Origin: Martinezella lusitana
GTDB taxonomy: Bacteria > Pseudomonadota > Alphaproteobacteria > Rhizobiales > Rhizobiaceae
Length of the DNA stretch: 64,000 nt
NCBI RefSeq assembly: GCF_900094565.1
Contig: NZ_FMAF01000009.1
Coordinates: 156,015-220,014 of the forward strand
Reading direction: 5' to 3'
Shown here: one piece after another, positions 8,189-17,150 of the stretch
Layout of the letters: every line of letters begins with the position of its first letter
How positions within the stretch are numbered: position 1 is the first letter of the stretch
Notes under the pieces: model-generated
The model's database searches: none
What the model was told of the DNA's origin: nothing
Seen by the model: only the letters and a program-made list of their open reading frames with translations
Translations under genes and position numbers: made by a program

Positions 8189-9247
8189 TCAGTCGCGGCG
8201 TTCGACCACGGCACCGCCGAAGATCAGTTGCTGGACGAGGGGACGTTGCGTGAAGCGAGCGGGAAAGACGGGGCTAGGTACGCTGACCCGGTTTAGACGA
8301 TCCAGTTGCTCCGGCGTTAGCAGCAGATCTAGAGCTCCGAGATTGTCCTCGGCCTGGGCGAGCGGGCGGGCGCCGATGATGGGGGAGACGACAGTCGGAT
8401 TGGACAATGTCCACGCAAGCGCTACCCGCGATGGCGTGGAGTTGGCCTCTTCGGCGACGGCTCGAACCTCGTCCGCAATTTCGATCGCACGTTGATTCAG
8501 ATGTCCGGACGACGCTATGACACCCTTCCGGCTGGCAGACACGGTCGCCTCTCGCGAATCCTCGATGTCGGCCAGGGAATACTTGCCCGTGAGCACGCCA
8601 CCGCCGAGTGGCGACCATGGAAGCACCCCAAGGCCCAAATCCGCGGCCGCCGGCAGAAGCTCGTGCTCGACGGTCCGCTCCACGAGGCTGTATTCGATCT
8701 GCATCGCCACGAAAGGAGACCAGCCGCGGATGTAGGCGAGCGTCTGCATCTGCGCGACGCGCCATGCAGGCGTGTTGCAGATGCCGAGATAGAGCACCTT
8801 CCCGGACCGAACGAGGTCGTCGAGCGCTCGCATGACCTCGTCCGGCCGGGTCGTCATATCCCATGCATGGAGATAAAGGAGGTCGATGCGATCAGTGCCG
8901 AGCTGCGTCAGGCTCTGCTCGACGGAGCGCACCACGTTCAGGCGGTGGTTGCCGCCGGAGTTCGGGTTGCCCGGGTCGCGCGCCATGGTAAATTTCGTCG
9001 CAAGAACGATCCGCTCGCGCTTGTCGCCGATGAAGGTGCCGAGCAGGCTCTCGGCACGGCCGTTGGTGTAGTTTACCGACGTGTCGACGAAGTTGCCGCC
9101 CCGGTCGACATAGAGATCGAAGATGCGGCGGGCCTCCTCGCCGTCCGCCCCCCAACCCCAGTCGGAACCAAAGGTCATCGTTCCGAGGCTCAACGGCGAA
9201 ACGCGCAAGCCCGACCGTCCCAGAAGTTTGTATTGATCAAGCGTCAT
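8189..9247 (-). CDS. aldo/keto reductase
   Basis: A 352-residue AKR-superfamily (beta/alpha)8 oxidoreductase using NADPH. The catalytic tetrad is visible: Asp and Tyr in FVDTSVNYTNG, Lys in LATKF and His in LLYLHAWD. The C-terminal NADPH site is near SPIIGARPLAQAEDNLG. It belongs to the YajO/YghZ-like group that reduces aldehydes and ketones. It leads a leftward operon with SnoaL-like and Atu4866-like genes and is divergent from a LysR gene 96 bases away. The start at 9247 matches the family N-terminus (YKLLGRSGLRVSPL); an upstream extension would reach into the shared promoter. Confidence 0.92.
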   Translation of the reverse strand: MTLDQYKLLGRSGLRVSPLSLGTMTFGSDWGWGADGEEARRIFDLYVDRGGNFVDTSVNYTNGRAESLLGTFIGDKRERIVLATKFTMARDPGNPNSGGNHRLNVVRSVEQSLTQLGTDRIDLLYLHAWDMTTRPDEVMRALDDLVRSGKVLYLGICNTPAWRVAQMQTLAYIRGWSPFVAMQIEYSLVERTVEHELLPAAADLGLGVLPWSPLGGGVLTGKYSLADIEDSREATVSASRKGVIASSGHLNQRAIEIADEVRAVAEEANSTPSRVALAWTLSNPTVVSPIIGARPLAQAEDNLGALDLLLTPEQLDRLNRVSVPSPVFPARFTQRPLVQQLIFGGAVVERRD

Positions 9248-9343
9248 ATTGGCTCTCTCTTGGTTGCGAGATCCAAAGTAGATGCGCCGAGGAGAGCGAA
9301 CAACTTGCTCAATGATGACCACTTTGATAACTAAATCTAACCA

Positions 9344-10234
9344 ATGGCAATCGACCTGAGCGGCATCTCTGTTTTCCTGGCCGTCGCCGAAGCGCGGAGC
9401 TTTCGTGTGGCCGCGGAGAATTTGGGCGTCACTCGGCCAGCGATCAGCCAGGCCATCCGGCGTCTCGAAGATCGGCTGGGTGTCGCGCTCGTGCAGCGAA
9501 CGACGCGCAGTGTCAGTCTCACAGAGGCTGGCGAACGACTGTATCAGCGGGTGGCCCCGGCTATTTCCGAAGTCGGACTGGCGCTCGACGCGACGGCGGA
9601 CCGCGACAGCGCACCAAGCGGACTGTTGAGGCTCGCGGTGTCATCCATCGCCGAGCAGTTCATCTCCGGGCCGCTGCTGGCGCGTTTCGCGGACACCTTT
9701 CCCGCCATCCAGATTGACGTGACCGTCACGGACGAAGAATTCGACATTGTCGCGGAAGGCTACGACGCGGGGGTACGTCTGGGCGAAGTGATCGATCAGG
9801 ATATGATTGCCGTTCCGGTGTCGGGTGAGCAGCGTCAGGGCGCCTTCGCCGCGCCGTCCTACATCGAACGTTTCGGCAGACCCGAGCACCCTTCGGAGCT
9901 CTCGGCGCATCGTTGTATTGGTTGGCGACCAGCTCCCCACAGCGCGCCCTATCGTTGGGAATTCGGCCAGGGTGGACGCGAGTTCGACGTGGCTGTCGAC
10001 CCCCAGATCACCACCAACGACATGTGGCTTATGATCCGCACAGCCTGTGCCGGCGGCGGCATCACCTTCGGGATGGAGGACACCTTCAAACCCTATGTCG
10101 AATCCGGTCAGCTCGTCGCTCTGCTTCAGGAGTATTGTCCTCCCTTTGCCGGGTTTTTTCTGTATTATCCTAGCCGACACAACCTCCCTCCGAAGCTTCG
10201 GGCACTCGTCGACCACGTGAAGCGGTGGCGATAG
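9344..10234 (+). CDS. LysR-family transcriptional regulator
   Basis: A 296-residue LTTR with a helix-turn-helix around SFRVAAENLGVTRPAISQAI and a C-terminal effector domain. The segments YRWEFGQGGREFDV and FLYYPSRHNLPPKLRALVDH mirror those of the LysR at 6108, which supports duplication of a regulator with divergence of its target operon. It is divergent from the aldo/keto reductase operon and is the probable regulator of that set. The effector is unknown. Confidence 0.92.
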   Translation: MAIDLSGISVFLAVAEARSFRVAAENLGVTRPAISQAIRRLEDRLGVALVQRTTRSVSLTEAGERLYQRVAPAISEVGLALDATADRDSAPSGLLRLAVSSIAEQFISGPLLARFADTFPAIQIDVTVTDEEFDIVAEGYDAGVRLGEVIDQDMIAVPVSGEQRQGAFAAPSYIERFGRPEHPSELSAHRCIGWRPAPHSAPYRWEFGQGGREFDVAVDPQITTNDMWLMIRTACAGGGITFGMEDTFKPYVESGQLVALLQEYCPPFAGFFLYYPSRHNLPPKLRALVDHVKRWR

Positions 10235-10236
10235 CG

Positions 10237-10482
10237 TCAGCCCATCAGGAGGGTCTTTCGTAGGAGGATCGCAGAACTTGGCGGCCGGGTTTGGCATTTC
10301 GGCCCGCAAGCGTCTGGCTTGACCGTCATGGTTAGCTCATGGGCACGCGCCAGCGACGTCAGTCGAGATTGAATAGCCCGTAGCACATCATCAACATTTC
10401 CAGGCGCGCTTGCACTTATCGATACGATCGCACTCGCCAACGCGAACAAATTCTTCACGCGATGGCGCATTTCCCCCAAAAT
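10237..10482 (-). pseudogene. remnant of an HWE/HisKA_2-type sensor histidine kinase
   Basis: In this frame the residues ILGEMRHRVKNLFALASAIV, followed by DDVLRAIQSRLTSLARAHEL, are the H-box region of HWE-type sensor kinases (phospho-accepting His in RHRVKN). The PAS or sensor part upstream and the ATP-binding part downstream are both absent: after about 65 residues the frame turns into unrelated sequence and stops at 10237. It is a dead fragment lying between two LysR genes, and marks an old deletion just before the catabolic operon. Confidence 0.7.
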
Positions 10483-10661
10483 GTTGAAATTTGGTCCGTG
10501 CAGCAATGCTATTGGAGGGTGTTCGAATGTCTGACAACTGGCTTTGGACGCTCTTGACTGCAATGATCATGCATAACGGCATGACCATCGACCTCTCCGG
10601 TTGGCATGAAATATGCCTCTTCTCAAGCTTGCTGCACCGTTCGACAAGGGGAAGGCTGATC

Positions 10662-11654
10662 ATGATGCGACAGGCGAATGGGATGATGGATGTGCATCTG
10701 ATGCGCACGCTCCTGACCTTGCTGACGGAATGCAGCGTTTCGAAAACCGCTGACATTCTGGGGCAGGCCCAGCCGACCGTCAGCCTGACACTGAAACGGC
10801 TGCGGGAAATGCTGGACGATCCGCTTCTGGTTAGGTCCGGAGGGGCGCTGGTACCAACGGAGCGGGGTCTCGCCCTGAAGGAGACGTTGCGCGACATTCT
10901 CGGCCAGATCGACGCGCACCTGTCGCCTCACGCCACCTTCGACCCGAACAATGCGACGCGAAACTTCCGCATCATCGCAGACAACTGCCTCGGAGCCGTG
11001 TTTCTGCCTCAGCTGGTCGGAAAGATTGCACAAAAGGCGCCCAATGTCGGCGTCGATGCGTCCCACATGCCGAGCTATGATGATCTTATCAGCCAGCTTG
11101 CGGACGGATCCATCGATGCGGTCATCGGCAATTGGCCGCATCCGCCGGAGTATCTGCGGATGTCTCCCCTGTTAACCACCGACATCGTGTGCATCGTCCG
11201 CCCAAGCCATAGACTGGCAAGTCAACGTGGACCGATCTCGATGGGCGAGTTCCTGAAGGAAAAACATCTTTCTCCGACCTCCGACAAGAGAGCCCAACTG
11301 AGTCCGATCGACGGGCGGCTGATCGAACTCGGGCTCAAGCGCAACATCGCTGTATCCGTGCCAGAATATGCGATCACGCCCTACGTGCTGACACAATCGG
11401 ACCTCGTCTTCACCACCGGTCGAATTTTTGCCGAGCAGATCGCTCAATCCTTTCCGCTCGTCGTTCTTGAGGCACCGCGCGAACTCGGACAGATGCAGTT
11501 CTACATGCTCTGGCATGAGTGCAAGCACCAATCTCCCGATCACGTCTGGCTCCGGCAGATGATCAAGTCGGTTGCGGCCGGAGTCCGCGTCTGTGATCCG
11601 ACGGGGTCGGTACCAATCACATTCCTGCGGTCCGGAGCACCGGTCTTCGTTTAA
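10662..11654 (+). CDS. LysR-family transcriptional regulator (NodD/LinR-like subgroup)
   Basis: A 330-residue LTTR with a helix-turn-helix at about residues 7-60 (VSKTADILGQAQPTVSLTLKRLREML). The start at 10662 follows AAGGGGAAGG; a longer in-frame ORF starting at 10491 overlaps the kinase remnant and has no good ribosome binding site. Unlike the other LysR genes nearby it points the same way as the large catabolic/transport operon starting 139 bases downstream, and it is the only regulator near that operon, so it is its most likely controller. A terminator-like hairpin separates the two. Confidence 0.88.
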   Translation: MMRQANGMMDVHLMRTLLTLLTECSVSKTADILGQAQPTVSLTLKRLREMLDDPLLVRSGGALVPTERGLALKETLRDILGQIDAHLSPHATFDPNNATRNFRIIADNCLGAVFLPQLVGKIAQKAPNVGVDASHMPSYDDLISQLADGSIDAVIGNWPHPPEYLRMSPLLTTDIVCIVRPSHRLASQRGPISMGEFLKEKHLSPTSDKRAQLSPIDGRLIELGLKRNIAVSVPEYAITPYVLTQSDLVFTTGRIFAEQIAQSFPLVVLEAPRELGQMQFYMLWHECKHQSPDHVWLRQMIKSVAAGVRVCDPTGSVPITFLRSGAPVFV

Positions 11655-11663
11655 ACCAATCTT

Positions 11664-11701
11664 GCAAAAGGCGGGCGGCAAAGAGGGCGCTCGCCTTTTG
11701 C
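11664..11701 (+). terminator. terminator-like hairpin after the LysR gene
   Basis: A perfect 10-base inverted repeat, GCAAAAGGCG and CGCCTTTTGC, flanks an 18-base loop starting 10 bases after the LysR stop. There is no long T-run, so termination strength is uncertain. It separates the regulator from the transport/catabolic operon, implying that the operon has its own promoter in 11702-11793. Confidence 0.5.
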
Positions 11702-11793
11702 GCAGTGCAATATAGTCTATTTGGGTTCCGTTATAGGCTTTCCTGTCCAAACAAACGACATTGGTCGCAGTTCACTCGCAACCAGATGAGGGC

Positions 11794-12879
11794 ATGATGG
11801 CAGGTTCAGGAATTAGCCGACGTGAGGTGCTTGCAGGGATTGCAGCCGGTACGGCAGCAGGGATGTTCGGTTCGTTGAGCAGCGCCAGGGCGGCCGTTTC
11901 CGAAATGGTCTGGGCGACCTGGGATTCCAACGGCCATCCTGAATACCTTGCGGCCTTCGAAGCGCAGACCGGCGTCAAGATCAAGCTGTCTTATCTTTCT
12001 AGCGAGGACGCACAATTCGCGGCGCTGAAAACCGGCACCGCCTCCGACTGGGACATGATCAACCCGTCGCTGAATGGAAGCTGGCGCTACATCAAGGGGG
12101 GGCTGCTCAAAGAAATCGACATGGGCAAGATCCCCAACGCCGCCAAAATGTACGACGTTTTCAAGACCACGCCCAAGGTTCTCGACGCCTCGGGCAAGCA
12201 GTTCGCCGTTCCCTATCTCTGGGGCCTCAACCCGATCGTCTACCGCAAGGACAAGTTCGAGAGCGAGCCCGACTACACGACGTTGTTCAACGAGAAATAC
12301 AAGGGCCAGCTTGCCATGCGCGACTATGCGCTGGAGTCCATCGGCATCGCCGGTCTGGTCGCCGGCGTACCGCGCGACAAGGTCTTCCTTATGGAAACCA
12401 AGGAACTGGCAGAAGCCAAAAAACTGTTGATCGCGCAAAAGCCGCTGCTGCGCACCTATTGGCAGACGATCGGCGATCTCACCAACCTGTTTGCCACGGG
12501 CGAGGTTTCCTGCGCGTTTTCATGGCGGGTTCCCTATGACGCACTGAAAGACAAGCTGGCGATGGGGATGGCCAAGCCGAAAGCCGGTATCATGGGATGG
12601 TGCGATTGCTTCGCCATGCCGGCAACACTATCTCCGGAAAAGACCGAAATCGGTTATAAGTTTGTCGATTATCTGCTTGGCGCAGACTTTGCGACTCAGA
12701 TTGCCAAGATCGGCAACTACGCAACCACCTCGTCCATTATTCGCGACAAGCTGTCGAAGGAGGAGCAGGAAACGATCTTCGTCGACGACATGGATGTGAT
12801 GAAATCTTTCATGTGGCCCGTCGCCCCGGAGAATTACTCGGAGTGGCTAAAGGTCTGGAATGAAGTCAAGGCAAGCTAA
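11794..12879 (+). CDS. ABC transporter periplasmic binding protein, spermidine/putrescine (PotD) type
   Basis: A 361-residue periplasmic binding protein with a twin-arginine-like N-terminus (SRREVLAGIAAGTAAGMFGSL) and the PotD-like fold: EYLAAFEAQTGVKIKLSYLSSEDAQFAALKTG, then DWDMINPSLNG and YLWGLNPIVYRKDKF. It delivers a ligand to the PotABC-type machinery encoded next. It is the first gene of a ten-gene rightward operon; its stop overlaps the ATPase start (TAATGA). The start at 11794 gives the signal sequence at the N-terminus. PotD-type proteins bind polyamines but also other organic ligands, so the substrate is open. Confidence 0.88.
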   Translation: MMAGSGISRREVLAGIAAGTAAGMFGSLSSARAAVSEMVWATWDSNGHPEYLAAFEAQTGVKIKLSYLSSEDAQFAALKTGTASDWDMINPSLNGSWRYIKGGLLKEIDMGKIPNAAKMYDVFKTTPKVLDASGKQFAVPYLWGLNPIVYRKDKFESEPDYTTLFNEKYKGQLAMRDYALESIGIAGLVAGVPRDKVFLMETKELAEAKKLLIAQKPLLRTYWQTIGDLTNLFATGEVSCAFSWRVPYDALKDKLAMGMAKPKAGIMGWCDCFAMPATLSPEKTEIGYKFVDYLLGADFATQIAKIGNYATTSSIIRDKLSKEEQETIFVDDMDVMKSFMWPVAPENYSEWLKVWNEVKAS

Positions 12880-13967
12880 TGAAGGTGAGTACGCCTGACA
12901 TGATGTCCGATCCGACCAGATCGGGGCTTTTGCTGTCGGCCCGCGGCCTGACCAAGAATTATGGCAAGGAACGCGCGGTCGACAGTGTCGATCTCGATGT
13001 TCCGGAAAGGGCTTTCACGACGTTTCTCGGCCCTTCCGGTTGCGGCAAGACCACGATACTGCGCATGATTGCCGGCTTCGAGACACCGGACGCGGGATCG
13101 ATCGTGCTTGACGGACGTTCGCTCTCCGGCGTTCCGCCGGAGCGCCGTCCGGTCAACACCGTGTTCCAGAGCTACGCGTTGTTCCCGCATCTGACCGTGT
13201 TCGGAAACGTCGCGTTCTCGCTGACACTGCGGCGCCACAGTAATGTCGATGTGGCGGCGCGCGTCAAAAGGGCGCTGGATGCCGTGCATATGGCGGAGTT
13301 CGGTGATCGTTATCCGCATCAGCTCTCGGGTGGCCAGCAACAGCGGGTCGCCGTAGCACGTGCGATCATAGCGGAGCCGCATCTGCTTCTGCTCGACGAA
13401 CCACTGTCCGCATTGGACAAAAAAATGCGCGGGCATTTACAGATCGAACTGAAGGATTTGCAGCGGCGTCTCGGTATCGCCTTCGTCTACGTCACCCACG
13501 ATCAGGACGAGGCATTTGCGTTGTCGGACATCGTCGTGATCATGAACAAGGGGCGCATCATTCAAAAGGCCGCCCCGCTGACGATCTATGCCCGTCCTGC
13601 CAACGCCTTTGTCGCTGACTTCATCGGCGCAGCGACACTCATTCCAGGTGAAATCGCAAACAATGGCGGGGTGTCCGGATCGGCTGCGATCGATACAGCC
13701 ATCGGCATCGTGCAATGCCCGGCGGTTGAGGGATTGGTGAAAGGGGATAAGGCAGTGCTCGCCATTCGGCCGGAACATGTCCGTATTGGCGCGGATGGCC
13801 TGAACACGACGATCCGGCATGTCGTTTTCAAAGGAGATCGCTACCTTGTCGAGGCCGAGGTTAAGGGCGTCATCTTGCGGTTCATGGCGGATAGCCCGCC
13901 TGCGCCTGGAGCGGATGTTGGGCTTGTCGTCGATCGAGACCGTGCCTTCATCACGAGGATCGACTGA
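12879..13967 (+). CDS. ABC transporter ATP-binding protein, PotA type
   Basis: A 362-residue ATPase with Walker A GPSGCGKTT, signature LSGGQQQRVAVARA, Walker B LLLLDEPLSALD and the switch His in YVTHDQDEA, followed by a C-terminal TOBE-like domain (AIRPEHVRIG near residue 290). It powers the importer whose permeases follow. It overlaps both the binding-protein stop and the next permease start (TGATGG), showing translational coupling. Length and domain order fit the PotA/FbpC class. Confidence 0.93.
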   Translation: MKVSTPDMMSDPTRSGLLLSARGLTKNYGKERAVDSVDLDVPERAFTTFLGPSGCGKTTILRMIAGFETPDAGSIVLDGRSLSGVPPERRPVNTVFQSYALFPHLTVFGNVAFSLTLRRHSNVDVAARVKRALDAVHMAEFGDRYPHQLSGGQQQRVAVARAIIAEPHLLLLDEPLSALDKKMRGHLQIELKDLQRRLGIAFVYVTHDQDEAFALSDIVVIMNKGRIIQKAAPLTIYARPANAFVADFIGAATLIPGEIANNGGVSGSAAIDTAIGIVQCPAVEGLVKGDKAVLAIRPEHVRIGADGLNTTIRHVVFKGDRYLVEAEVKGVILRFMADSPPAPGADVGLVVDRDRAFITRID

Positions 13968-14845
13968 TGGCCCTGGCGTTTCACCGGGCGCAGCTTGCTA
14001 TGCCCGTCGCTTGTATACTGGTGCTGGGATGCATTCTCCCGCTTGCCCTGCTCGCGGTTTTCAGCGTCTTCGAGGTGGATCTCGATGCGTTCACGCTCGT
14101 TCCGGCCTTTTCGTCACATAGCTGGGCGCAGATGTTCACTAATCCGGTCTTCGCCTTTCTGGTCGGCAAGGCTGTTATCTCAGGTGCTGGAACGGCGGTA
14201 CTGGCGGCTTTGATCGGATACCCGATCGCCGTTTCGATGACGCGCCTTCCCCTTCTATGGAAGGGGGTCGGCAGCATCGTCCTTTTGACACCGCTCTATA
14301 CCGGCGAGATTGTCCGGATTTATGCCTGGCGGGTCGTTCTCGGCTCTGAAGGACTGGTCAACGCCGTTCTAAAATGGTTTGGCGTGATAGATGAGCCGTT
14401 GAAATTCCTGCTGTTTTCGCCGTTCACCACGCATCTTGTGCTTCTCTACAACAATTTGCCCTTCATGGTGCTGGCAATCTGGATCTCGGCGGAATTGATC
14501 GACGAACGTTTGATCGAAGCCGCACGGGATCTAGGGGCTCGCCCCATAGATGCGTTCTTCAAGGTCACTTTGCCTTTGACGACGCCTGGACTGGCTGTCG
14601 GCGTGTTTACGGTCTTTGCGCTCGCCGCCGGCGACATGATGACGCCGAGCCTTTTGGGCGGGACGTCGGGCGCGACTCCGATGGCCATGATTGACAACCT
14701 GTTCGGGACCGCCTTCGATTGGCCGCTGGCCTCCGCGCTATCCCTCAGCCTTCTTATCGTCCTGTTCGTCTTTGCCAGCGGATTTGTGATCTTCCTTCTT
14801 CGGTTCGATGGTGCGCGGGCGGTCTTTCGGCGGGGGGCACGATGA
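13967..14845 (+). CDS. ABC transporter permease, PotB type
   Basis: A 292-residue inner-membrane permease with about six hydrophobic segments and the cytoplasmic coupling loop EAARDLGARPIDAFFKVTLPLTTPG, which docks on the ATPase. It forms the translocation channel with the following PotC-type protein. Its start overlaps the ATPase stop and its own stop overlaps the next start (ATGA), so the four transporter genes are strictly coupled. Confidence 0.92.
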   Translation: MALAFHRAQLAMPVACILVLGCILPLALLAVFSVFEVDLDAFTLVPAFSSHSWAQMFTNPVFAFLVGKAVISGAGTAVLAALIGYPIAVSMTRLPLLWKGVGSIVLLTPLYTGEIVRIYAWRVVLGSEGLVNAVLKWFGVIDEPLKFLLFSPFTTHLVLLYNNLPFMVLAIWISAELIDERLIEAARDLGARPIDAFFKVTLPLTTPGLAVGVFTVFALAAGDMMTPSLLGGTSGATPMAMIDNLFGTAFDWPLASALSLSLLIVLFVFASGFVIFLLRFDGARAVFRRGAR

Positions 14846-15639
14846 GCCGCTTGATGATCTTAACGCTCGGCCTTGCCGTGTGCTTCTTCTATCTGCCGAT
14901 CGTGGTTCTCGGAATTTTTTCCTTCAACGCCGCAAGCACGATGGCCTTCCCCTTGAGCGGTTTCACCCTCTCCTGGTATGCCGATCTTTTCGGGAACGAA
15001 GCGTTTCTTGGCGGCTTCGTCACCAGTTTTCTGATCGCGCAGCCCGTCGGTCTGCTCGGCGCGCTGATCGGACTGATAGCGGCATTGGCCGTGACGTCGC
15101 CGCGCATGAAGTTCCGGGCCGCATTCGGCATCCTGGTCCTCGTGCCCTTTCTAGTGCCGAAGACGGTGCTGTCCATTGCGCAAGCCATGCTCATGAGCTG
15201 GGTGGGATTGGGACGTGGGGCAACGGCGCTCATACTGGCGCAGACTTTGGTCGTCATTCCTTTCACCACAACAATCCTTGCCGCCGTGATGATCCGGCTC
15301 GATCCGCGGCTTGAGGAAGCGGCACGGGATCTCGGCGCTACCCCGTGGCAAAGCTTCCGGCGCGTTCTGCTGCCACAGTTGAGTGTCGCGCTGAGTGCCG
15401 CCTATTCCATCGGGGTCATCCTGTCGCTGGCCGATCTGACCATCTCCATGTTCCTCGCCGGCCGCACGCAGCCGCTGTCGCTGATTGTCGCATCAGAATT
15501 CCGGCGCGAGCTCAAGCCCGACCTCAATGCAATGCAGGTTGCCGTCCTCGTGTTGACGGCCCTGATCGTCGCGCTGACCGAAATCAATCGCCGACGCCGC
15601 CTGCGCGGACGTATGGCTCGTGTACGAGATGACCCATGA
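14842..15639 (+). CDS. ABC transporter permease, PotC type
   Basis: A 265-residue second permease subunit. The N-terminal membrane helix (LMILTLGLAVCFFYLPIVVL) is followed by further membrane segments and the coupling loop EEAARDLGATPWQSFRRVLLPQ. The start at 14842 overlaps the previous stop (ATGA); an in-frame extension further upstream lies inside the PotB-type gene and is rejected. The stop overlaps the flavoprotein start, linking the importer translationally to the catabolic enzymes. Confidence 0.92.
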   Translation: MSRLMILTLGLAVCFFYLPIVVLGIFSFNAASTMAFPLSGFTLSWYADLFGNEAFLGGFVTSFLIAQPVGLLGALIGLIAALAVTSPRMKFRAAFGILVLVPFLVPKTVLSIAQAMLMSWVGLGRGATALILAQTLVVIPFTTTILAAVMIRLDPRLEEAARDLGATPWQSFRRVLLPQLSVALSAAYSIGVILSLADLTISMFLAGRTQPLSLIVASEFRRELKPDLNAMQVAVLVLTALIVALTEINRRRRLRGRMARVRDDP

Positions 15640-17150
15640 TGATTGCTCCAATCGACGCGCCGCGCATCACACTTGACGACCTGAAGCAGGAGGCGCTTGC
15701 CGATCTTACTGCGCTCGGCTACCCGAGCGCAGCATGGCTCAGCGACCTGCCGAGACCCGACGCGGCTGAAATCGCTGATGCGATCATTGTCGGCGGCGGC
15801 CAGTCCGGCGTCACGATCGCCGCAGCCTTGAAATGGGATGGGCTCCGGCATATCCGCGTCCTGGACAGCGGCGCACCAGGCGCCGAGGGACCATGGCTGA
15901 CCTTTGCGCGCATGGAGGAGTTGCGCACCCCGAAGACACAGGTCGGCAACGAGTTCAATGTTATCAACCTGTCTGTCCGCCGCTGGTTCGAAACCCGCTA
16001 CGGGCAACAAGCGTGGGCGGACCTGTCCCGCATTCCGCGAACGGACTGGAAGGCCTATCTCGACTGGTATGCCGACGTTTTCGAGATCGCCATCACCAAT
16101 CATTGCGAGGTCCTAGATGTCGCCCCGGAGGGCGATCTGATCGCCGTCACGACCCGTCTCGGAGGCAGGATTGAAAAATCCCTGGCGCGAACCGTCGTGC
16201 TGGCTACCGGCTATGATGGCGCCGGCGCATGGCGGGTGCCGGCACTTGTATCCGAAGCCCTTGCACCCGAAAAGTTCGATCACACGAACGGGCCGGTCGA
16301 TTTCGACGCGTTGAAGGGACTGCGCGTCGGCGTGCTCGGCCATGGTGCCTCTGCGTTCGACAATGCGATCAAGGCGCTGGAAGCCGGTGCTGCCTCCGTC
16401 GATCTCTGCTTCCGACGCGCGCGACTGCCGCGCACCAATCCCCACCGCGCGGTCGAAACACCCGGCATGATGACGCATTACCCTGACCTTTCCGAGACCA
16501 CACGCTGGGATATTGCCCGGTTCTTTCGCAGTGCTGATCAGCCGCCACCGGTGCGCAGTTTCGAGACCGCGATGCGCCTTGAAAATTTCAAGCTTCGTCC
16601 CGCAACCCCTTGGCTGGAGGTCTCCCAGCAGGCCGATGCGATCCGTGTCACCACGCCTGAAGGTATTCTGGAGTTCGATCATCTGCTTCTTGCGACAGGC
16701 ATGGATGTCGATCTCGCCGTCAGGCCTGAACTCAAGACCATTCATGACAAGGTCGCGCTTTGGGGCGAACGCTACACGCCGAAAGACGGCAGCGCGGATG
16801 CCCGGCTGGCAAGGTTTCCCTATCTCGATGGGTTCTATGGATTCATCCCGAAGGATCCGGATGAGACATGGGTCAGCCGGGTGTTTGCCTTCAACAGCAG
16901 CAGTTTCGTCAGTCACGGTCCGCACTCGACGTCGATCAGTGGGCACAAGTATGCCGTTCCACGGCTCGTGCGCGGAGTCCTGCGCCGTCTGCTGCTCGAT
17001 CGGGAAGCGGTCATCCTGCCGGAACTCGAGGCCTATGTCTCTCCGGATCTGCCGATCCCGGACGATTTCGAAACGGTCGTGGCCGAGGCCAACCGGCAAT
17101 CGGCAAGATCGCCCGAGACCAACAAGCCAACTATGCGGAGTGGCGCATGA
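15636..17150 (+). CDS. FAD/NAD(P)-binding oxidoreductase, flavoprotein monooxygenase-like
   Basis: A 504-residue two-dinucleotide-binding-domain flavoprotein. The FAD site IIVGGGQSG is at about residues 51-58 and a second Rossmann motif, VGVLGHGASAFDN, near residue 230 should bind NAD(P)H. A late LLLATGMD motif closes the FAD domain. This layout is that of class B flavin monooxygenases and relatives that oxygenate N, S or carbonyl centres. It is the first enzyme encoded after the importer and probably makes the first attack on the imported molecule. It overlaps both neighbours by ATGA junctions. The exact reaction is not determined. Confidence 0.8.
   Translation: MMIAPIDAPRITLDDLKQEALADLTALGYPSAAWLSDLPRPDAAEIADAIIVGGGQSGVTIAAALKWDGLRHIRVLDSGAPGAEGPWLTFARMEELRTPKTQVGNEFNVINLSVRRWFETRYGQQAWADLSRIPRTDWKAYLDWYADVFEIAITNHCEVLDVAPEGDLIAVTTRLGGRIEKSLARTVVLATGYDGAGAWRVPALVSEALAPEKFDHTNGPVDFDALKGLRVGVLGHGASAFDNAIKALEAGAASVDLCFRRARLPRTNPHRAVETPGMMTHYPDLSETTRWDIARFFRSADQPPPVRSFETAMRLENFKLRPATPWLEVSQQADAIRVTTPEGILEFDHLLLATGMDVDLAVRPELKTIHDKVALWGERYTPKDGSADARLARFPYLDGFYGFIPKDPDETWVSRVFAFNSSSFVSHGPHSTSISGHKYAVPRLVRGVLRRLLLDREAVILPELEAYVSPDLPIPDDFETVVAEANRQSARSPETNKPTMRSGA

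Noticed and set aside
16113..17099. 328-codon open frame on the minus strand
   Set aside because: Antisense to the flavoprotein gene, with no recognisable family features.
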